A program made the translations under genes and the position numbers. Under the pieces are notes generated by a model. It made no database searches. It was not told the origin of the DNA and was given only the letters and a program-made list of their open reading frames with translations. DNA of 64,000 nt from Catellatospora sp. IY07-71 (GTDB lineage: Bacteria > Actinomycetota > Actinomycetes > Mycobacteriales > Micromonosporaceae), in the NCBI RefSeq assembly GCF_018326265.1, contig NZ_AP023360.1:4121001-4185000 (forward strand), in the 5' to 3' direction. Numbering within the stretch: position 1 is the first letter of the stretch; the number at the start of each line of letters is the position of its first letter. Below are positions 30,334 through 40,702 of this stretch, piece after piece.

Positions 30334-31787
30334 CTTCGTTTCGTGGTGGCAGCAGCTCGGGTGCGGCCAAGCCCCGGCACCATGACCGTGACGCCCGGGG
30401 CGGGCGCGGCCCGCGTGCCGGGCGGCCCGCGCACGACCCGGCCCGGATGACGGCGTACCAGGCACTGCTGGCGGTGCACCGGGATGACGCGTACGCGAAC
30501 CTGGTCCTGCCGGGGCTGCTCCGCGAGGCCGGGCTGTTCGGCCGGGACGCGGCGTTCGCGACCGAGCTGACCTACGGCACGCTGCGCGCCCGGGGGACGC
30601 TCGACCGGATCATCGAGTCGGCCGCCGACCGCGAGGTGTCCCGCATCGACCCGCCGGCCCGCGACGCGCTGCGCCTGGGGGCGTACCAGCTGCTGCACAC
30701 CCGGGTGCCCGCGCACGCCGCGGTGGCGTCCACGGTGGACCTGGTGCACTCGGTGGCGCCGGGCGCGGCCGGGTTCGCCAACGCGGTGATGCGCCGCATC
30801 GCCGAGCACGACCTGGACGCCTGGCTGGCCAAGGTGGCCCCGGCCGAGCAGGAGGACCCGGTGGGGCACCTGGCGGTCACCCACCACCATCCGGAGTGGA
30901 TCGTGCGCGCGTTCCGCGAGGCGCTCGGCGGCGACCTGGCCGAGACCGAGCGGCTGCTGGCGGCCGACAACGAGCGGCCCGAGGTGCACCTGTGCGCGCG
31001 CCCCGGCCGCGCCGACGCGGTCGAGCTGGCCGACACGGTGGGCGGCATGCCGGGCGCGTTCTCGCCGTACGCGGTCTACCTCGGCGGCGGCTCGCCCGGC
31101 GAGCTGGTCGAGATCAAGACCGGCAAGGCGCACGTGCAGGACGAGGGCAGCCAGCTGGTCGCCACCGCCCTGGCGCAGGCGCCGCTGGACGGCCGCGACG
31201 AGCGCTGGCTCGACCTGTGCGCCGGGCCGGGCGGCAAGGCGGGCCTGCTCGCGGCGCTGGCCGCGCAGCGCGGCGCGCACCTGACCGCGGTCGAGGTCAC
31301 CGAGCACCGCGCGCACATGGTCGAGGCCGCGGTGCGCGGCATGCCCGCCACGGTGCTGTGCGCCGACGGCCGCAGCGTCGGCACCGACCACGACCTGCCG
31401 GCGGGCGGTTTCGACCGGGTCCTGGTCGACGCGCCCTGCACGGGGCTGGGCTCGCTGCGCCGCCGGCCGGAGTCGCGCTGGCGCCGCCAGCCCTCCGACC
31501 TGCCGCCGCTGACCAAGCTGCAGCGCGAACTGCTGGGGGCGGCGCTGCGCGCGGTACGGCCCGGCGGGCTGGTGGCTTACGTGACGTGCTCGCCGCACCT
31601 GGTCGAGACGAAGGTGAGCGTCTCCGAGGCGGTGCGCCGGGGCGGCTTCGACGTGGACTTCGTCGACGCCCGCGAGGTGCTGCCCGCCGGGATGCCCGGC
31701 CTGGGCGACGGCCCGACCGTGCAGCTGTGGCCGCACAAGCACGGCACGGACGCGATGTTCATCGCGCTGCTGCGCCGCAACGCCTGA
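30330..31787 (+). CDS. rsmB: 16S rRNA m5C967 methyltransferase
   Basis: 485 residues. A basic, disordered N-terminal tail (to about 40), a NusB-like RNA-binding domain (about 42-190), then the Rossmann methyltransferase domain with [18 protein letters not shown]. It carries the two catalytic cysteines, in [16 protein letters not shown] and [11 protein letters not shown] 30330 overlaps the fmt stop. The last gene of def-fmt-rsmB, followed by a hairpin. Confidence 0.95.
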   Translation: MTSFRGGSSSGAAKPRHHDRDARGGRGPRAGRPAHDPARMTAYQALLAVHRDDAYANLVLPGLLREAGLFGRDAAFATELTYGTLRARGTLDRIIESAADREVSRIDPPARDALRLGAYQLLHTRVPAHAAVASTVDLVHSVAPGAAGFANAVMRRIAEHDLDAWLAKVAPAEQEDPVGHLAVTHHHPEWIVRAFREALGGDLAETERLLAADNERPEVHLCARPGRADAVELADTVGGMPGAFSPYAVYLGGGSPGELVEIKTGKAHVQDEGSQLVATALAQAPLDGRDERWLDLCAGPGGKAGLLAALAAQRGAHLTAVEVTEHRAHMVEAAVRGMPATVLCADGRSVGTDHDLPAGGFDRVLVDAPCTGLGSLRRRPESRWRRQPSDLPPLTKLQRELLGAALRAVRPGGLVAYVTCSPHLVETKVSVSEAVRRGGFDVDFVDAREVLPAGMPGLGDGPTVQLWPHKHGTDAMFIALLRRNA

Positions 31788-31809
31788 ACGCGGCGCGACC
31801 TGTCCGCAC

Positions 31810-31861
31810 CGTGGCAGGCAACCCTGGTGTTGCGAAGGCAACCCCGAAGTCGCCTGCCACG
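31810..31861. terminator. Hairpin downstream of rsmB
   Basis: CGTGGCAGGC (31810-31819) pairs with GCCTGCCACG (31852-31861) around a loop containing two GGCAACCC repeats. No T-run. The remaining gap to rpe (31862-32020) has no recognisable gene. Confidence 0.65.
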
Positions 31862-32020
31862 GCCGGGCACCACCACCCGGCGGCCGGACCGCCCTGGCGT
31901 AACGGCTGACCTCTGTCGCGGCACATCGACTCGACCGGCCGAACCGGCCCCTCCCGTCGTCGGACGGCGGTAGGGGGACCGACCGAGTCAGGATCGGCTC
32001 ACGCTTCGTAAGCTGATCGC

Positions 32021-32728
32021 GTGACTGCGGATCTCATCATCGCCCCCAGCATCCTCGCCGCCGACTTCGCCCGCCTGGCCGAGGAGGCGCGAGCGGTGCG
32101 CGGCGCGGCGGACTGGCTGCACGTGGACGTGATGGACAACCACTTCGTGCCCAACCTGACCATCGGGCCGCCGGTGGTGGAGAGCCTGCGCCGGGCCACC
32201 GACATCCCGTTCGACTGCCACCTGATGATCGAGGACCCGGTCCGCTGGGCGCCGGCGTACGCGGAGCTGGGGGCGTACAACGTCACCTTCCACGCGGAGG
32301 CGTGCGACGACCCGGTGGCGCTGGCCAAGGACCTGCGCGCGGCGGGCACGAAGGCCGGGCTCGCGATCGACCGGGACACCCCGATCGAGCCGTACCTGGA
32401 GCTGCTGCCGCACTTCGACACGCTGCTGGTGATGACCATCAAGGCGGGCTTCGGCGGGCAGGCGTTCATGCCGGAGCTGCTGGACAAGGTGCGGCTCGCC
32501 CGCCGTCACGCGAACGCGGGCCACCTGGACATCCGCATCGAGGTGGACGGCGGCATCGCCGACGCCACCATCGAGCAGGCGGCGCTGGCCGGGGCGGACG
32601 CGTTCGTCGCCGGGACGGCGGTGTACGGCGCCCACGATCCCGCGGAGGCCTGTCGTAAACTGCGTGCTCTGGCCGAGGCGGCACTCGTCCGGCAGGCCAC
32701 ATCGGACAGTGGGGGCACGACAGTTTGA
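32021..32728 (+). CDS. rpe: Ribulose-phosphate 3-epimerase
   Basis: 235 residues. Interconverts ribulose-5-phosphate and xylulose-5-phosphate; the former feeds riboflavin synthesis encoded just downstream. [30 protein letters not shown] (metal His and catalytic Asp), [10 protein letters not shown], and [13 protein letters not shown] are all present. No ribosome-binding site; TAAGCT (32009-32014) lies 6 nt before GTG 32021, so the transcript may be leaderless. It overlaps the next gene by 4 nt (TTGA). Confidence 0.95.
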   Translation: MTADLIIAPSILAADFARLAEEARAVRGAADWLHVDVMDNHFVPNLTIGPPVVESLRRATDIPFDCHLMIEDPVRWAPAYAELGAYNVTFHAEACDDPVALAKDLRAAGTKAGLAIDRDTPIEPYLELLPHFDTLLVMTIKAGFGGQAFMPELLDKVRLARRHANAGHLDIRIEVDGGIADATIEQAALAGADAFVAGTAVYGAHDPAEACRKLRALAEAALVRQATSDSGGTTV

Positions 32729-33747
32729 CCATCGAGCCGCAGGCAGCCGGCCATGCCGAGGTGATCCTGGTCGTCGACGACGACCCCGACATCGTGCGCG
32801 TGGTGGAGGTCAACCTGCGCCTGCACGGGTTCGACGTGATGAGCGCGCACAGCGGCGCGGAGGCGCTGGCCCTGCTGGAGCATCAGCGACCCGACCTGGC
32901 GCTGGTCGACCTGATGATGCCGGAGATGGACGGGCTGGAGCTGACCCGGCGGCTGCGGGCCGACCCGATGGTCACCGCGCTGCCCATCATCGTGCTCACC
33001 GCGAAGGCGCTCACCTCGGACAAGGTGGCGGGCCTGGCGGCGGGGGCGGACGACTACATCGTCAAGCCGTTCGACACCTCCGAGCTGATCGCCCGGGTGC
33101 GCGCCACGCTGCGCCGCAACCAGGAGGCGCGGGAGGTGTCGCCGCTGACCGGGCTGGCCGGCAACACCCGCATCCTGCGGGAGATCGCCGACCGGCTGAA
33201 GGCGGGCGACGACTACGCCGTCTGCTACGTCGACATCGACCGCTTCAAGAGCGTCAACGACGTGTACGGGTTCGGCCGGGGTGACCTGTTCATCAGCGCC
33301 CTGGCGCGCGCCATGCGCCGGGCCACGGTCGCCGCGGGGCTGCCGCCCGCGTTCCTGGGCCACGTGGGCGGCGACGACTTCGTGGTGGTCTGCCACCCGT
33401 CGCAGCTGCAGGAGATCACCACCCGGGCGATCTACGACTTCCAGAAGGCCACCGACGCGCTCTACGACCCGGTCGACTCGGCGCGCGGCTACATGGAGGT
33501 GGTGGACCGGCGCGGCAAGGTGCACGAGGTGAACATGGTCACCCTGTCCATCGGGGTGGCGCTGTCCACCAGCCGCGCCTTCGGTCATCCCAGCGAGGTG
33601 GTGGCGGTGGCCTCGGAGATGAAGTCGGCGGCCAAGAAGCACCACGGCAACTACGTGGCCATCGACCAGCGCTCGGACCGCCCGTCCCTGCCCCAGCAGC
33701 GCGTCACAGAGAGCGACACCGCCGCCGAGGCACCGCCGCCCGCGTGA
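32725..33747 (+). CDS. Response regulator with GGDEF-like (GGDDF) output domain
   Basis: 340 residues. A receiver domain (phospho-acceptor Asp62 in [13 protein letters not shown], Lys114 in DDYIVKPF) is joined to a GGDEF-type domain: [20 protein letters not shown] and the active-site hairpin [11 protein letters not shown] at about 212-222. The signature is GGDDF rather than GG(D/E)EF, so diguanylate cyclase activity is uncertain; it may bind GTP or c-di-GMP instead. No RxxD inhibitory site was recognised in the expected place. TTG start overlaps rpe. No kinase is adjacent. Confidence 0.85.
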   Translation: MTIEPQAAGHAEVILVVDDDPDIVRVVEVNLRLHGFDVMSAHSGAEALALLEHQRPDLALVDLMMPEMDGLELTRRLRADPMVTALPIIVLTAKALTSDKVAGLAAGADDYIVKPFDTSELIARVRATLRRNQEAREVSPLTGLAGNTRILREIADRLKAGDDYAVCYVDIDRFKSVNDVYGFGRGDLFISALARAMRRATVAAGLPPAFLGHVGGDDFVVVCHPSQLQEITTRAIYDFQKATDALYDPVDSARGYMEVVDRRGKVHEVNMVTLSIGVALSTSRAFGHPSEVVAVASEMKSAAKKHHGNYVAIDQRSDRPSLPQQRVTESDTAAEAPPPA

Positions 33748-33808
33748 CAGACTTGCCGCCGGTGGCCAGAGCGTGCCGGCCGCGTGAACGCAGGGAGGAC
33801 GAATCGGC

Positions 33809-34897
33809 ATGGGGCAGCAACCCGCGGTCAGTCCGGCCGAGGACAAGGCGATGGCGCGGGCGATCGAGCTCGCCGCGCGGGGTCTCGGCACCACCAGCCC
33901 CAACCCGGTGGTGGGCTGCGTGCTGCTGGACGCCGCGGGCCAGGTCGTGGGCGAGGGCTTCCACGTGTACGCGGGCGGCCCGCACGCCGAGATCGTGGCG
34001 CTGGCCCAGGCCGGTGAGAAGGCCCGGGGCGGCACCGCCGTGGTCACGCTGGAGCCGTGCAACCACACCGGCCGCACCGGCCCGTGTGTGCAGGCGCTGA
34101 TCCGGGCCGGGGTGTCCCGCGTGGTGATCGCGGTCGAGGACCCCAACCCGCTGGCCGCCGGTGGCGAGCAGACGCTGCGCGACGCGGGCGTCGAGGTGAT
34201 CATCGGGGTGCGCCGGGCCGAGGCGGAGCAGGGCAACATCGCCTGGCTGACCTCCGTACGCCGGGGGCGGCCGTACGTGATCTGGAAGACCGCCTCGACC
34301 CTGGACGGCCGGGCCGCCGCCTCCGACGGCACCAGCATGTGGATCACGTCCGAGGCGGCCCGGATGGACGTGCACCGGCTGCGCGGCACCGTCGACGCGA
34401 TCATGGTCGGCGTCGGCACCGTGCTCGCCGACGACCCCCGGCTCACCACCCGTGACCTGCGCACCGGCAGCCTGGCCATCCGGCAGCCGCTGCGCGTCGT
34501 GATCGACTCCGACGGGCAGACCCCTGCCGAGGCCCGCGTCCGGGACGGGGCCGCGCCGACCCTCATCGCCACCTCCGCGCTGCTCGGCAGCGACGAGACC
34601 GGCCGGGTGGATTTGAAGGCCGTGCTCAGCGAGCTGCACCACCGGGGCATCCGCAGCGTGCTGTTGGAGGGCGGCCCACGCCTGGCCGGTGCCTTCCTGG
34701 GGGCGGGTCTGGTCGATCTGATCGTCTCGTACATCGCGCCCAAGCTCCTGGGTGACGGCCCGGCGGCACTCGTCGGAGCCGGGGTGACAACCATCACCGA
34801 CGCCATCGATCTGGAAGTGTTAGATGTTGACCGGATCGGGCCGGATCTGCGCCTGACCGCACGGCCGCGCGCGAGCGCGGACAGCGGCAACCTGTGA
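33809..34897 (+). CDS. ribD: Bifunctional riboflavin deaminase-reductase RibD
   Basis: 362 residues. N-terminal deaminase (about 1-150) with zinc ligands in GGPHAEIVAL and LEPCNHTGRTGPC; C-terminal NADPH reductase starting YVIWKTASTLDGRAAASDG, with VGVGTVLADDPRLTTR and LLEGGPRLAGAFL. It performs the second and third steps from GTP to riboflavin. ATG 33809 follows AGGGAGGA. Only 61 bp precede it, so there is no room for an FMN riboswitch directly upstream. Confidence 0.95.
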   Translation: MGQQPAVSPAEDKAMARAIELAARGLGTTSPNPVVGCVLLDAAGQVVGEGFHVYAGGPHAEIVALAQAGEKARGGTAVVTLEPCNHTGRTGPCVQALIRAGVSRVVIAVEDPNPLAAGGEQTLRDAGVEVIIGVRRAEAEQGNIAWLTSVRRGRPYVIWKTASTLDGRAAASDGTSMWITSEAARMDVHRLRGTVDAIMVGVGTVLADDPRLTTRDLRTGSLAIRQPLRVVIDSDGQTPAEARVRDGAAPTLIATSALLGSDETGRVDLKAVLSELHHRGIRSVLLEGGPRLAGAFLGAGLVDLIVSYIAPKLLGDGPAALVGAGVTTITDAIDLEVLDVDRIGPDLRLTARPRASADSGNL

Positions 34898-34943
34898 CCG
34901 GAGCCGGGCGCTTCCCACGCGGCCGGCGCACGAGGAGGAACGA

Positions 34944-35546
34944 GTGTTCACCGGCATCGTGGAAGAGCTCGGCGAGGTCGTGCGCGTCGACTGGCAGGGC
35001 GACGGCGCGGTGGTCACCGTGCGGGGGCCGCTGGTGGTCTCGGACGCCAATCACGGCGACTCCATCGCGGTCAACGGCGTCTGCCTGACCGTGATCGAGA
35101 CCGAGGGCGACACCTTCCGGACCGAGGTCATGAAGGAGACCTTCGACCGCAGCTCGCTCGGCTCGCTGGCCCCCGGCGAGCGGGTGAACCTGGAGCGCGC
35201 GGTCACCGCCGCGACCCGGCTGGGCGGCCACATCGTGCAGGGCCACGTGGACGGCGTGGGCACGGTCACCTCGAAGCAGCCCGGCGGCGGCTGGGAGGAT
35301 GTCCGGATCTCCCTCCCGGCGGGCCTGTCCCGGTACATCGTGGAGAAGGGCTCGATCACCGTCGACGGCATCTCGCTGACCGTGGTCGCGGTCGACGACG
35401 AGTCCTTCACGGTGAGCCTGATCCCGACCACCCTGGAGCTCACCACGCTCGGCCGCAAGGAGCCGGGCGCCCTGGTGAACCTGGAGGTCGACGTGATCGC
35501 CAAGTACGTCGAGAAGCTGGTCGCGGCGCAGCGGGGAGCGAACTGA
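34944..35546 (+). CDS. ribE: Riboflavin synthase alpha chain
   Basis: 200 residues. Dismutates two lumazines to riboflavin. Two internally similar barrels: [12 protein letters not shown] at the start, NGVCLTVIE in the first repeat and [22 protein letters not shown] in the second, with [13 protein letters not shown] between them. GTG 34944 follows GAGGAGG. Its stop overlaps the ribBA start (TGATG). Confidence 0.96.
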   Translation: MFTGIVEELGEVVRVDWQGDGAVVTVRGPLVVSDANHGDSIAVNGVCLTVIETEGDTFRTEVMKETFDRSSLGSLAPGERVNLERAVTAATRLGGHIVQGHVDGVGTVTSKQPGGGWEDVRISLPAGLSRYIVEKGSITVDGISLTVVAVDDESFTVSLIPTTLELTTLGRKEPGALVNLEVDVIAKYVEKLVAAQRGAN

Positions 35547-36778
35547 TGACCCTGAACACCATCGAGGACGCCATCGCGGCGATCAAGGCCGGCAAGCCGG
35601 TCGTCGTGGTCGACGACGAGGACCGCGAGAACGAGGGCGACCTCATCTTCGCCGCCGAGCTGGCCAGCCAGGAGCTGGTCGCGTTCACCGTGCGATACAC
35701 CTCGGGCTACATCTGCGTGGCGATCACCGAGGACGAGGCGGACCGGCTGGAGCTGCCGCCCATGTACTACACCAACCAGGACCGGCGCGGCACCGCGTAC
35801 TGCGTGACCGTCGACGCCCGCGAAGGGGTGTCCACCGGCATCTCCGCCGCCGACCGGGCCCGCACCCTGCGCCTGCTCGGCGACGCGCACACCAAGCCCA
35901 CCGACCTGGCCCGGCCCGGTCACGTGGTGCCGCTGCGGGCCAAGTCCGGCGGCGTGCTGCGCCGTCCCGGCCATACCGAGGCCGCCGTGGACCTGGCCGT
36001 GCTGGCCGGGCTGCGCCCCGCCGGGGCGCTGTGCGAGATGGTCAACGACGACGGCACCATGATGCGCCTGCCCGACCTGCAGCGCTTCTGCGCCGAGCAC
36101 GAGCTGGTGCTGGTCAGCATCGCCGACCTGATCGCCTACCGGCGGCGCACCGAGCAGCTGGTGACCCGGGTCGCCGAGGCCCGCCTGCCCACCGAGTTCG
36201 GCGAGTTCACCGCGGTCGGCTACCACGCCACGCACGACAACGCCGAGCACATCGCGATGGTGTACGGCGAGATCGGCGACGGCCAGGAGGTGCTGGTCCG
36301 GGTGCACTCGGAGTGCCTGACCGGCGACGTGTTCGGCTCGGTGCGCTGCGACTGCGGCCCGCAGCTGCACGCGGCGCTGCGCCGGGTGGCCGAGGAGGGC
36401 CGGGGCGTGGTGCTCTACGTGCGCGGTCACGAGGGCCGCGGCATCGGCCTGCTGCACAAGCTCCAGGCGTACCAGCTGCAGGACGGCGGCCGGGACACCG
36501 TCGACGCGAACCTCGACCTCGGCCTGCCCGCCGACGCCCGCGACTACGGCACCGGCGCGCAGATCCTCTACGACCTCGGCGTGCGCACCATGCGCCTGCT
36601 CACCAACAACCCGGCCAAGCGCGCCGGGCTGGAGGGGTACGGCCTGAAGGTGGTCGGCCGCGAGGCGCTGCCGATCCGCCCGCACCCGGAGAACCTGCGC
36701 TACCTGCGCACCAAGCGCGACCGGATGGGTCACGAGCTGGACCTGTCCGAGCTGGACGACCTGGAAGGGCTGAGCTGA
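35546..36778 (+). CDS. ribBA: Bifunctional 3,4-dihydroxy-2-butanone-4-phosphate synthase / GTP cyclohydrolase II
   Basis: 410 residues. RibB half (about 1-200): [18 protein letters not shown] and [16 protein letters not shown]. RibA half (about 205-400): [18 protein letters not shown] holds the zinc cysteines, followed by [12 protein letters not shown] and a [16 protein letters not shown] motif. It supplies both precursors of lumazine. One-nucleotide overlaps with ribE and ribH suggest tight coupling. Confidence 0.97.
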   Translation: MTLNTIEDAIAAIKAGKPVVVVDDEDRENEGDLIFAAELASQELVAFTVRYTSGYICVAITEDEADRLELPPMYYTNQDRRGTAYCVTVDAREGVSTGISAADRARTLRLLGDAHTKPTDLARPGHVVPLRAKSGGVLRRPGHTEAAVDLAVLAGLRPAGALCEMVNDDGTMMRLPDLQRFCAEHELVLVSIADLIAYRRRTEQLVTRVAEARLPTEFGEFTAVGYHATHDNAEHIAMVYGEIGDGQEVLVRVHSECLTGDVFGSVRCDCGPQLHAALRRVAEEGRGVVLYVRGHEGRGIGLLHKLQAYQLQDGGRDTVDANLDLGLPADARDYGTGAQILYDLGVRTMRLLTNNPAKRAGLEGYGLKVVGREALPIRPHPENLRYLRTKRDRMGHELDLSELDDLEGLS

Positions 36779-37248
36779 TGGCCGGTCACGGCGCCCCCGA
36801 ACTGACCACCGTGGACGCGTCCGGGCTGAGCCTGGGCATCGTCGCCACCCGCTGGCACGCCGACCTGGTCGAGCAGATGCTGGACCGGGCGCAGGCCGCC
36901 GCGAAGGCCTGCGGCGTCACCGACGTGCAGGTCGCGCACGTGGCCGGCTCGGTCGAGCTGCCCGTGGTGGCGCAGGCGCTGGCCCGCCGGCACGACGCGG
37001 TCGTGGCGCTGGGCGTGGTCATCCGCGGCGACACCGCCCACTTCGACTACGTGTGCAAGTCGGTGACCGAGGGCCTGACCCGGGTGGCGCTGGACGAGGG
37101 CACCCCCGTCGCCCAGGGCGTGCTCACGGTGAACACCGTCGAGCAGGCCCGGGACCGGGCCGGGCTGCCCGACTCCGGCGAGGACAAGGGCTGGGCCAGC
37201 GTCTACGCCGCGCTCGACGCCGCCGTCACGCTGCGCTCGCTCGGCTGA
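36778..37248 (+). CDS. ribH: 6,7-dimethyl-8-ribityllumazine synthase
   Basis: 156 residues. Assembles lumazine from the two RibBA/RibD products. LGIVATRWHADLVEQML, VAGSVELPVVAQALA, LGVVIRGDTAHFDYVC (with the catalytic histidine) and GVLTVNTVEQARDR are all family motifs. ATG 36778 overlaps the ribBA TGA by one nucleotide. Last gene of the riboflavin operon. Confidence 0.96.
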   Translation: MAGHGAPELTTVDASGLSLGIVATRWHADLVEQMLDRAQAAAKACGVTDVQVAHVAGSVELPVVAQALARRHDAVVALGVVIRGDTAHFDYVCKSVTEGLTRVALDEGTPVAQGVLTVNTVEQARDRAGLPDSGEDKGWASVYAALDAAVTLRSLG

Positions 37249-37333
37249 CACCGCGGACCCGGGGCGGTGACAAGTTTCGGCGTGAGCTGATCGGCCGGTG
37301 GTGACCTTCCCCAGGTGGACGTACACCTGAGGT

Positions 37334-38233
37334 ATGTCTGCGCTGAGGCTCCGCGTGCTGGTCCCGCTCGCGCTCGTCGCGTTGTCGGCCGCCTGCACCC
37401 CCACCACACCCTCACCGGACCCCACGGGGTCAGCGGCGCCGTCGGCCTCGACGGCACCGGCCACCACGGCGCCCGGCGCCACCACCGAGCCGGGCGGCCC
37501 GACCGCCGGGGCGTCCGGCGCCCTGGCGATCTACTACCTGACCGAGGACCACCGCGGCGATCCCAAACTCGTGCGCGAGTTCCACAAGCTGCCGGTCGGC
37601 GACGGCTCGCCCGCGGCGCGCACCCGGGCCGCGGTCACCGAGATGCTCGACGGGCGCACCGCCTACGACCCGGACTACGTGAGCCTGTGGCCCGCGAGCG
37701 CCCGGGTGCGCGGGGTCAGCGTCAGCGGGGACACGGTCACCGTCGACCTGTCCGGCGCCGCCGTCAACGGCGAGGCGGGCTCGTTCGGCGCGCACCAGGC
37801 CGTGCAGCAGCTGGTCTGGACCGCGACGGCGGCCAGCGGCAAGCCCGCGGTGCGCATCCACCTGGACGGGCGGCAGGCCGACGAACTCTGGGGCCACGTC
37901 GACACCCGTGATCCGCAGCGGCGCGCCCCGGCGGTGGACGTGCTGCTGCCGGTGTGGCTGATCGACCCGCAGCACGGCGCGACCGTGCCGCGCGACTTCA
38001 CGCTGCACGTGGCGGGCATGGTCTTCGAGGCCACCATGAACTACGAGATCCGCAAGGGCACGACCGTGGTGAAGGAGGGCTTCATCACCCTGTCGGCGGG
38101 CGGCCCGGCCCAGGGCGAGGCGAAGGTGCCGATGTCCCTGGCCCCGGGCACGTACGTGATCGAGGTGTTCGACATCTCCGAGAACGACGGCTCCCGGATG
38201 TTCAAGGACAACCACACGGTCACCGTGAAGTGA
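37334..38233 (+). CDS. Lipoprotein with GerMN and Gmad2 domains
   Basis: 299 residues. Lipoprotein signal with cysteine 21 (LSAAC), then a Ser/Thr/Pro/Ala-rich linker (to about 62). A GerMN domain follows (ALAIYYLTEDHRG to QAVQQLVWTAT), then a C-terminal Gmad2 immunoglobulin-like domain (LIDPQHGATVPRDFTLHV to NHTVTVK). Both domains are associated with spore germination and cell-envelope proteins in Gram-positives. Function here is not known. ATG 37334 with GAGG upstream. Convergent with the oxidoreductase gene. Confidence 0.88.
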   Translation: MSALRLRVLVPLALVALSAACTPTTPSPDPTGSAAPSASTAPATTAPGATTEPGGPTAGASGALAIYYLTEDHRGDPKLVREFHKLPVGDGSPAARTRAAVTEMLDGRTAYDPDYVSLWPASARVRGVSVSGDTVTVDLSGAAVNGEAGSFGAHQAVQQLVWTATAASGKPAVRIHLDGRQADELWGHVDTRDPQRRAPAVDVLLPVWLIDPQHGATVPRDFTLHVAGMVFEATMNYEIRKGTTVVKEGFITLSAGGPAQGEAKVPMSLAPGTYVIEVFDISENDGSRMFKDNHTVTVK

Positions 38234-38250
38234 CCGCCGGCCGCTGAGCG

Positions 38251-38280
38251 GAGCCTGCCACGCGGTGCCGTGGCAGGCTC
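38251..38280. terminator. Bidirectional hairpin between convergent genes
   Basis: GAGCCTGCCACG (38251-38262) and its perfect complement (38269-38280) with a 6-nt loop, 17 bp after the lipoprotein stop and 3 bp from the oxidoreductase stop. Confidence 0.8.
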
Positions 38281-38283
38281 GGC

Positions 38284-39237
38284 TCAGTCCTGCGGGACGG
38301 TGAGGACGATCTTGCCGGTGGTGCGGCCGGTCTCGCCCAGCTCGTGGGCCCGGTCCGCCTCGGCCAGCGGGAACGTCGCGGCCACCAGCGGGCGCAGCAG
38401 GCCGGCCTCGACCAGCGCGGCGATCTGCTCCAAGCCGGTGTGGTCCGGCTCGACCAGCATGCCCGTCCCGCGTACCCCGAGCGCCGCCGCCTTGGCCGCC
38501 GTCTCCGCCGCGCTGCCCGCGTTGAGGATGCCGACCAGGATGCCGCCGGGCCGCAGGGTGCGCAGCGAGCGGTCCTCGTAGTCGCCGCCGACGGTGTCGA
38601 GCACCACGTCCACGTCCTTGACCACCTGCGCGAAGTCGACCGCCGTGTAGTCGACCGGCTCGTCCACGCCCAGCTCGCGCAGCAGGCCGTGCTTCTCGGC
38701 GCGGGCGGTGCCGATGACGTACGCCCCGCGCGCCTTGGCGATCTGCACCGCCAGGTGCCCGACGCCGCCCGCCGCGGCGTGTACCAGCACCCGCTGCCCC
38801 TCGGTGACCCGCGCCGTGTCCACCAGCGCCTGCCAGGCGGTCAGCGCGGCCAGCGGCAGCGCGGCGGCGTGCACGTGGTCCAGCCCGGCGGGCTTGCGCG
38901 CGAGCTGCCGGGACGGTGACGTCACGTACTGCGCGTACGCGCCCGCCGCCATCGGGAAGCGGGGCATGCCGAACACCTCGTCGCCCACCGCGAACCGGGT
39001 CACCCCGGGGCCGATCGCCGCGACCTCGCCCGACACGTCCCAGCCCACCGTGAACGGCGGGTCGCCGAACGTGCCACCGCGCCGGCGCACCTTCCAGTCC
39101 ACCGGGTTCACCCCGGCCGCGTGCACCCGCACCAGCACCTCCGTCGGGCCGGGGGAGGGGCGGGGGACCTCGGCCACGTGGAGCACCTCGGGCCCGCCGA
39201 GGCTGTCCTGGCGTACGGCCAGCATGTGTTCGCTCAT
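38284..39237 (-). CDS. Zinc-independent quinone/NADPH oxidoreductase (MDR superfamily)
   Basis: 317 residues. GroES-like N-terminal domain ([28 protein letters not shown]) and a Rossmann domain with NADPH motif [20 protein letters not shown]. Zinc-ligand cysteines of alcohol dehydrogenases are absent. ATG 39237 is preferred, with GGAG 9 nt upstream; the frame is open to 39441. The substrate is not predictable. It is transcribed away from hisE, 94 bp separating the starts. Confidence 0.9.
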   Translation of the reverse strand: MSEHMLAVRQDSLGGPEVLHVAEVPRPSPGPTEVLVRVHAAGVNPVDWKVRRRGGTFGDPPFTVGWDVSGEVAAIGPGVTRFAVGDEVFGMPRFPMAAGAYAQYVTSPSRQLARKPAGLDHVHAAALPLAALTAWQALVDTARVTEGQRVLVHAAAGGVGHLAVQIAKARGAYVIGTARAEKHGLLRELGVDEPVDYTAVDFAQVVKDVDVVLDTVGGDYEDRSLRTLRPGGILVGILNAGSAAETAAKAAALGVRGTGMLVEPDHTGLEQIAALVEAGLLRPLVAATFPLAEADRAHELGETGRTTGKIVLTVPQD

Positions 39238-39331
39238 CCCTCCATGCTCCTCGCCGCCGCGTCGTCCCAGCATGTGCCGCGCGGGCCGGGCGGTCGGGGC
39301 GGTCCGGGACCGATCGGGCAGAATGACCGGC

Positions 39332-39595
39332 GTGAAGACGTTCGAGGAGCTGTTCGAGGAGCTGCAGGCCAAGGTGGCCGCTGGTGACCCGACCTCCGGC
39401 ACGGTCAAGGCGGTCTCCGCAGGCGTGCACGCGGTCGGCAAGAAGGTGGTCGAGGAGGCCGCCGAGTCGTGGATGGCCGCCGAGCATGAGGGCCCGGACC
39501 GCGCCGCCGAGGAGATCTCCCAGCTCCTCTACCAGACCCAGGTCCTGATGCTCGCCGCCAACCTCACCCTCAAGGACGTCTACCGACATCTGTGA
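39332..39595 (+). CDS. hisE: Phosphoribosyl-ATP pyrophosphatase
   Basis: 87 residues. Second enzyme of histidine synthesis. [19 protein letters not shown], the [18 protein letters not shown] metal-binding helix and [18 protein letters not shown] are the all-alpha NTP-PPase motifs. GTG 39332 is preferred: CAGAAT (39319-39324) lies exactly 7 nt upstream, suggesting leaderless expression; ATG 39323 would add three residues. It precedes hisG with a palindrome (family C) between them. Confidence 0.94.
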   Translation: MKTFEELFEELQAKVAAGDPTSGTVKAVSAGVHAVGKKVVEEAAESWMAAEHEGPDRAAEEISQLLYQTQVLMLAANLTLKDVYRHL

Positions 39596-39617
39596 TCCCG
39601 CGCCCGCCCTTTGTCGG

Positions 39618-39678
39618 GTTGATCATGAACTTATGGACGTGTTCGACGGTGTGTCGTGTCCATAACTTCATGATCAAC
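39618..39678. repeat. 61-bp palindromic element, family C copy 1, upstream of hisG
   Basis: GTTGATCATGAACTTATGG (39618 onward) and its complement ending at 39678 pair at 20 of 21 positions with a 19-bp loop. It is nearly identical in length and sequence to 58004-58064, which lies upstream of argH. It ends 33 bp before the hisG start. A further TTGATCA follows at about 39683. Confidence 0.9.
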
Positions 39679-39711
39679 ATTGGTTGATCACAGAGACGAG
39701 TCGAAGAGAAC

Positions 39712-40557
39712 ATGCTGCGTATTGCCGTGCCCAACAAGGGCACCCTGTCCAAGCCCGCCTCCGACATGCTGCGGGAGGCGGGGTATCGCCAGCGCGGGGA
39801 CGACCGTGACCTGGTCTGCATGGACGCCGACAACGACGTCGAGTTCTTCTATCTGCGGCCGCGGGACATCGCGGTGTACGTGGGCTCCGGCGACCTCGAC
39901 CTCGGGATCACCGGGCAGGATCTGCTGGTGGACTCCGGGGCGCCGGTGACCGAGCTGCTGCCGCTGGGATTCGCGCCGGCCACGTTCCGGTTCGCCGCCC
40001 CGCCGGAGACGGTGCGGGACATCCCCGACCTGGCCGGGCGGCGCGTCGCCACGGCGTACCCCGGCGTGGTCGAGCGCTTCCTGATCGAGCACGAGATCAA
40101 GGCCGACGTGGTCAAGCTCGACGGCGCCGTGGAGAACGCGGTGCGGCTCGGGGTGGCCGACGTCATCGCCGACGTGGTCGCCACCGGCGGCACGCTGCGG
40201 CAGGCCGGGCTGGTGCCGATCGGGGAGCCGATCCTGGTCTCCGAGGCGGTGCTGGTCGGCCGGCCCGAGGGCGAGCGCAACGGCGCCGTGGCCCAGCTGC
40301 TGCGCCGCCTGCAGGGTGTGCTGGTGGCCCGCCGCTACGTGATGCTGGCCTACGACGTACGCGCCGACCGGCTGGAGAGCGCGGTCGCGCTGACCCCCGG
40401 CATCGAGTCGCCGACGGTGTCCCCGCTGCACCGCGAGGGCTGGGTCGCCGTGCAGGCGATGGTCCAGCGCACCGACGTGCACCGGATCATGGACGAGCTG
40501 TACGACCTCGGCGCCCGCGCCATCCTGGTCACCGACATCCACGCCTGCCGCCTGTAA
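39712..40557 (+). CDS. hisG: ATP phosphoribosyltransferase, long form
   Basis: 281 residues, hexameric HisG-L with its own C-terminal ACT-like regulatory domain (about 210-281), so histidine feedback does not need HisZ. MLRIAVPNKGTLSKPA at the start, GSGDLDLGITGQDLL, and the PRPP-binding ADVIADVVATGGTLRQAGL. Catalyses the first committed step of histidine synthesis. ATG 39712 follows a weak GAAGAGA site. Confidence 0.95.
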   Translation: MLRIAVPNKGTLSKPASDMLREAGYRQRGDDRDLVCMDADNDVEFFYLRPRDIAVYVGSGDLDLGITGQDLLVDSGAPVTELLPLGFAPATFRFAAPPETVRDIPDLAGRRVATAYPGVVERFLIEHEIKADVVKLDGAVENAVRLGVADVIADVVATGGTLRQAGLVPIGEPILVSEAVLVGRPEGERNGAVAQLLRRLQGVLVARRYVMLAYDVRADRLESAVALTPGIESPTVSPLHREGWVAVQAMVQRTDVHRIMDELYDLGARAILVTDIHACRL

Positions 40558-40702
40558 CCCCGCACCGGAGCGGCTGCTCCACCTCCCGGCCGGGCCACGG
40601 GTGACGTGGTCCGGCCGGTTCCGTCCGGGCAACGGTGTGTGACGCGCCTCGGCGGCGGTGGCGGTGGAGGCCGTCACCGCCGCCCGTGGCAGACTCGTCG
40701 GC

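Noticed and set aside
33748..33808. FMN riboswitch upstream of ribD
   Set aside because: Only 61 bp separate ribD from the previous gene and no RFN-type conserved blocks are visible.
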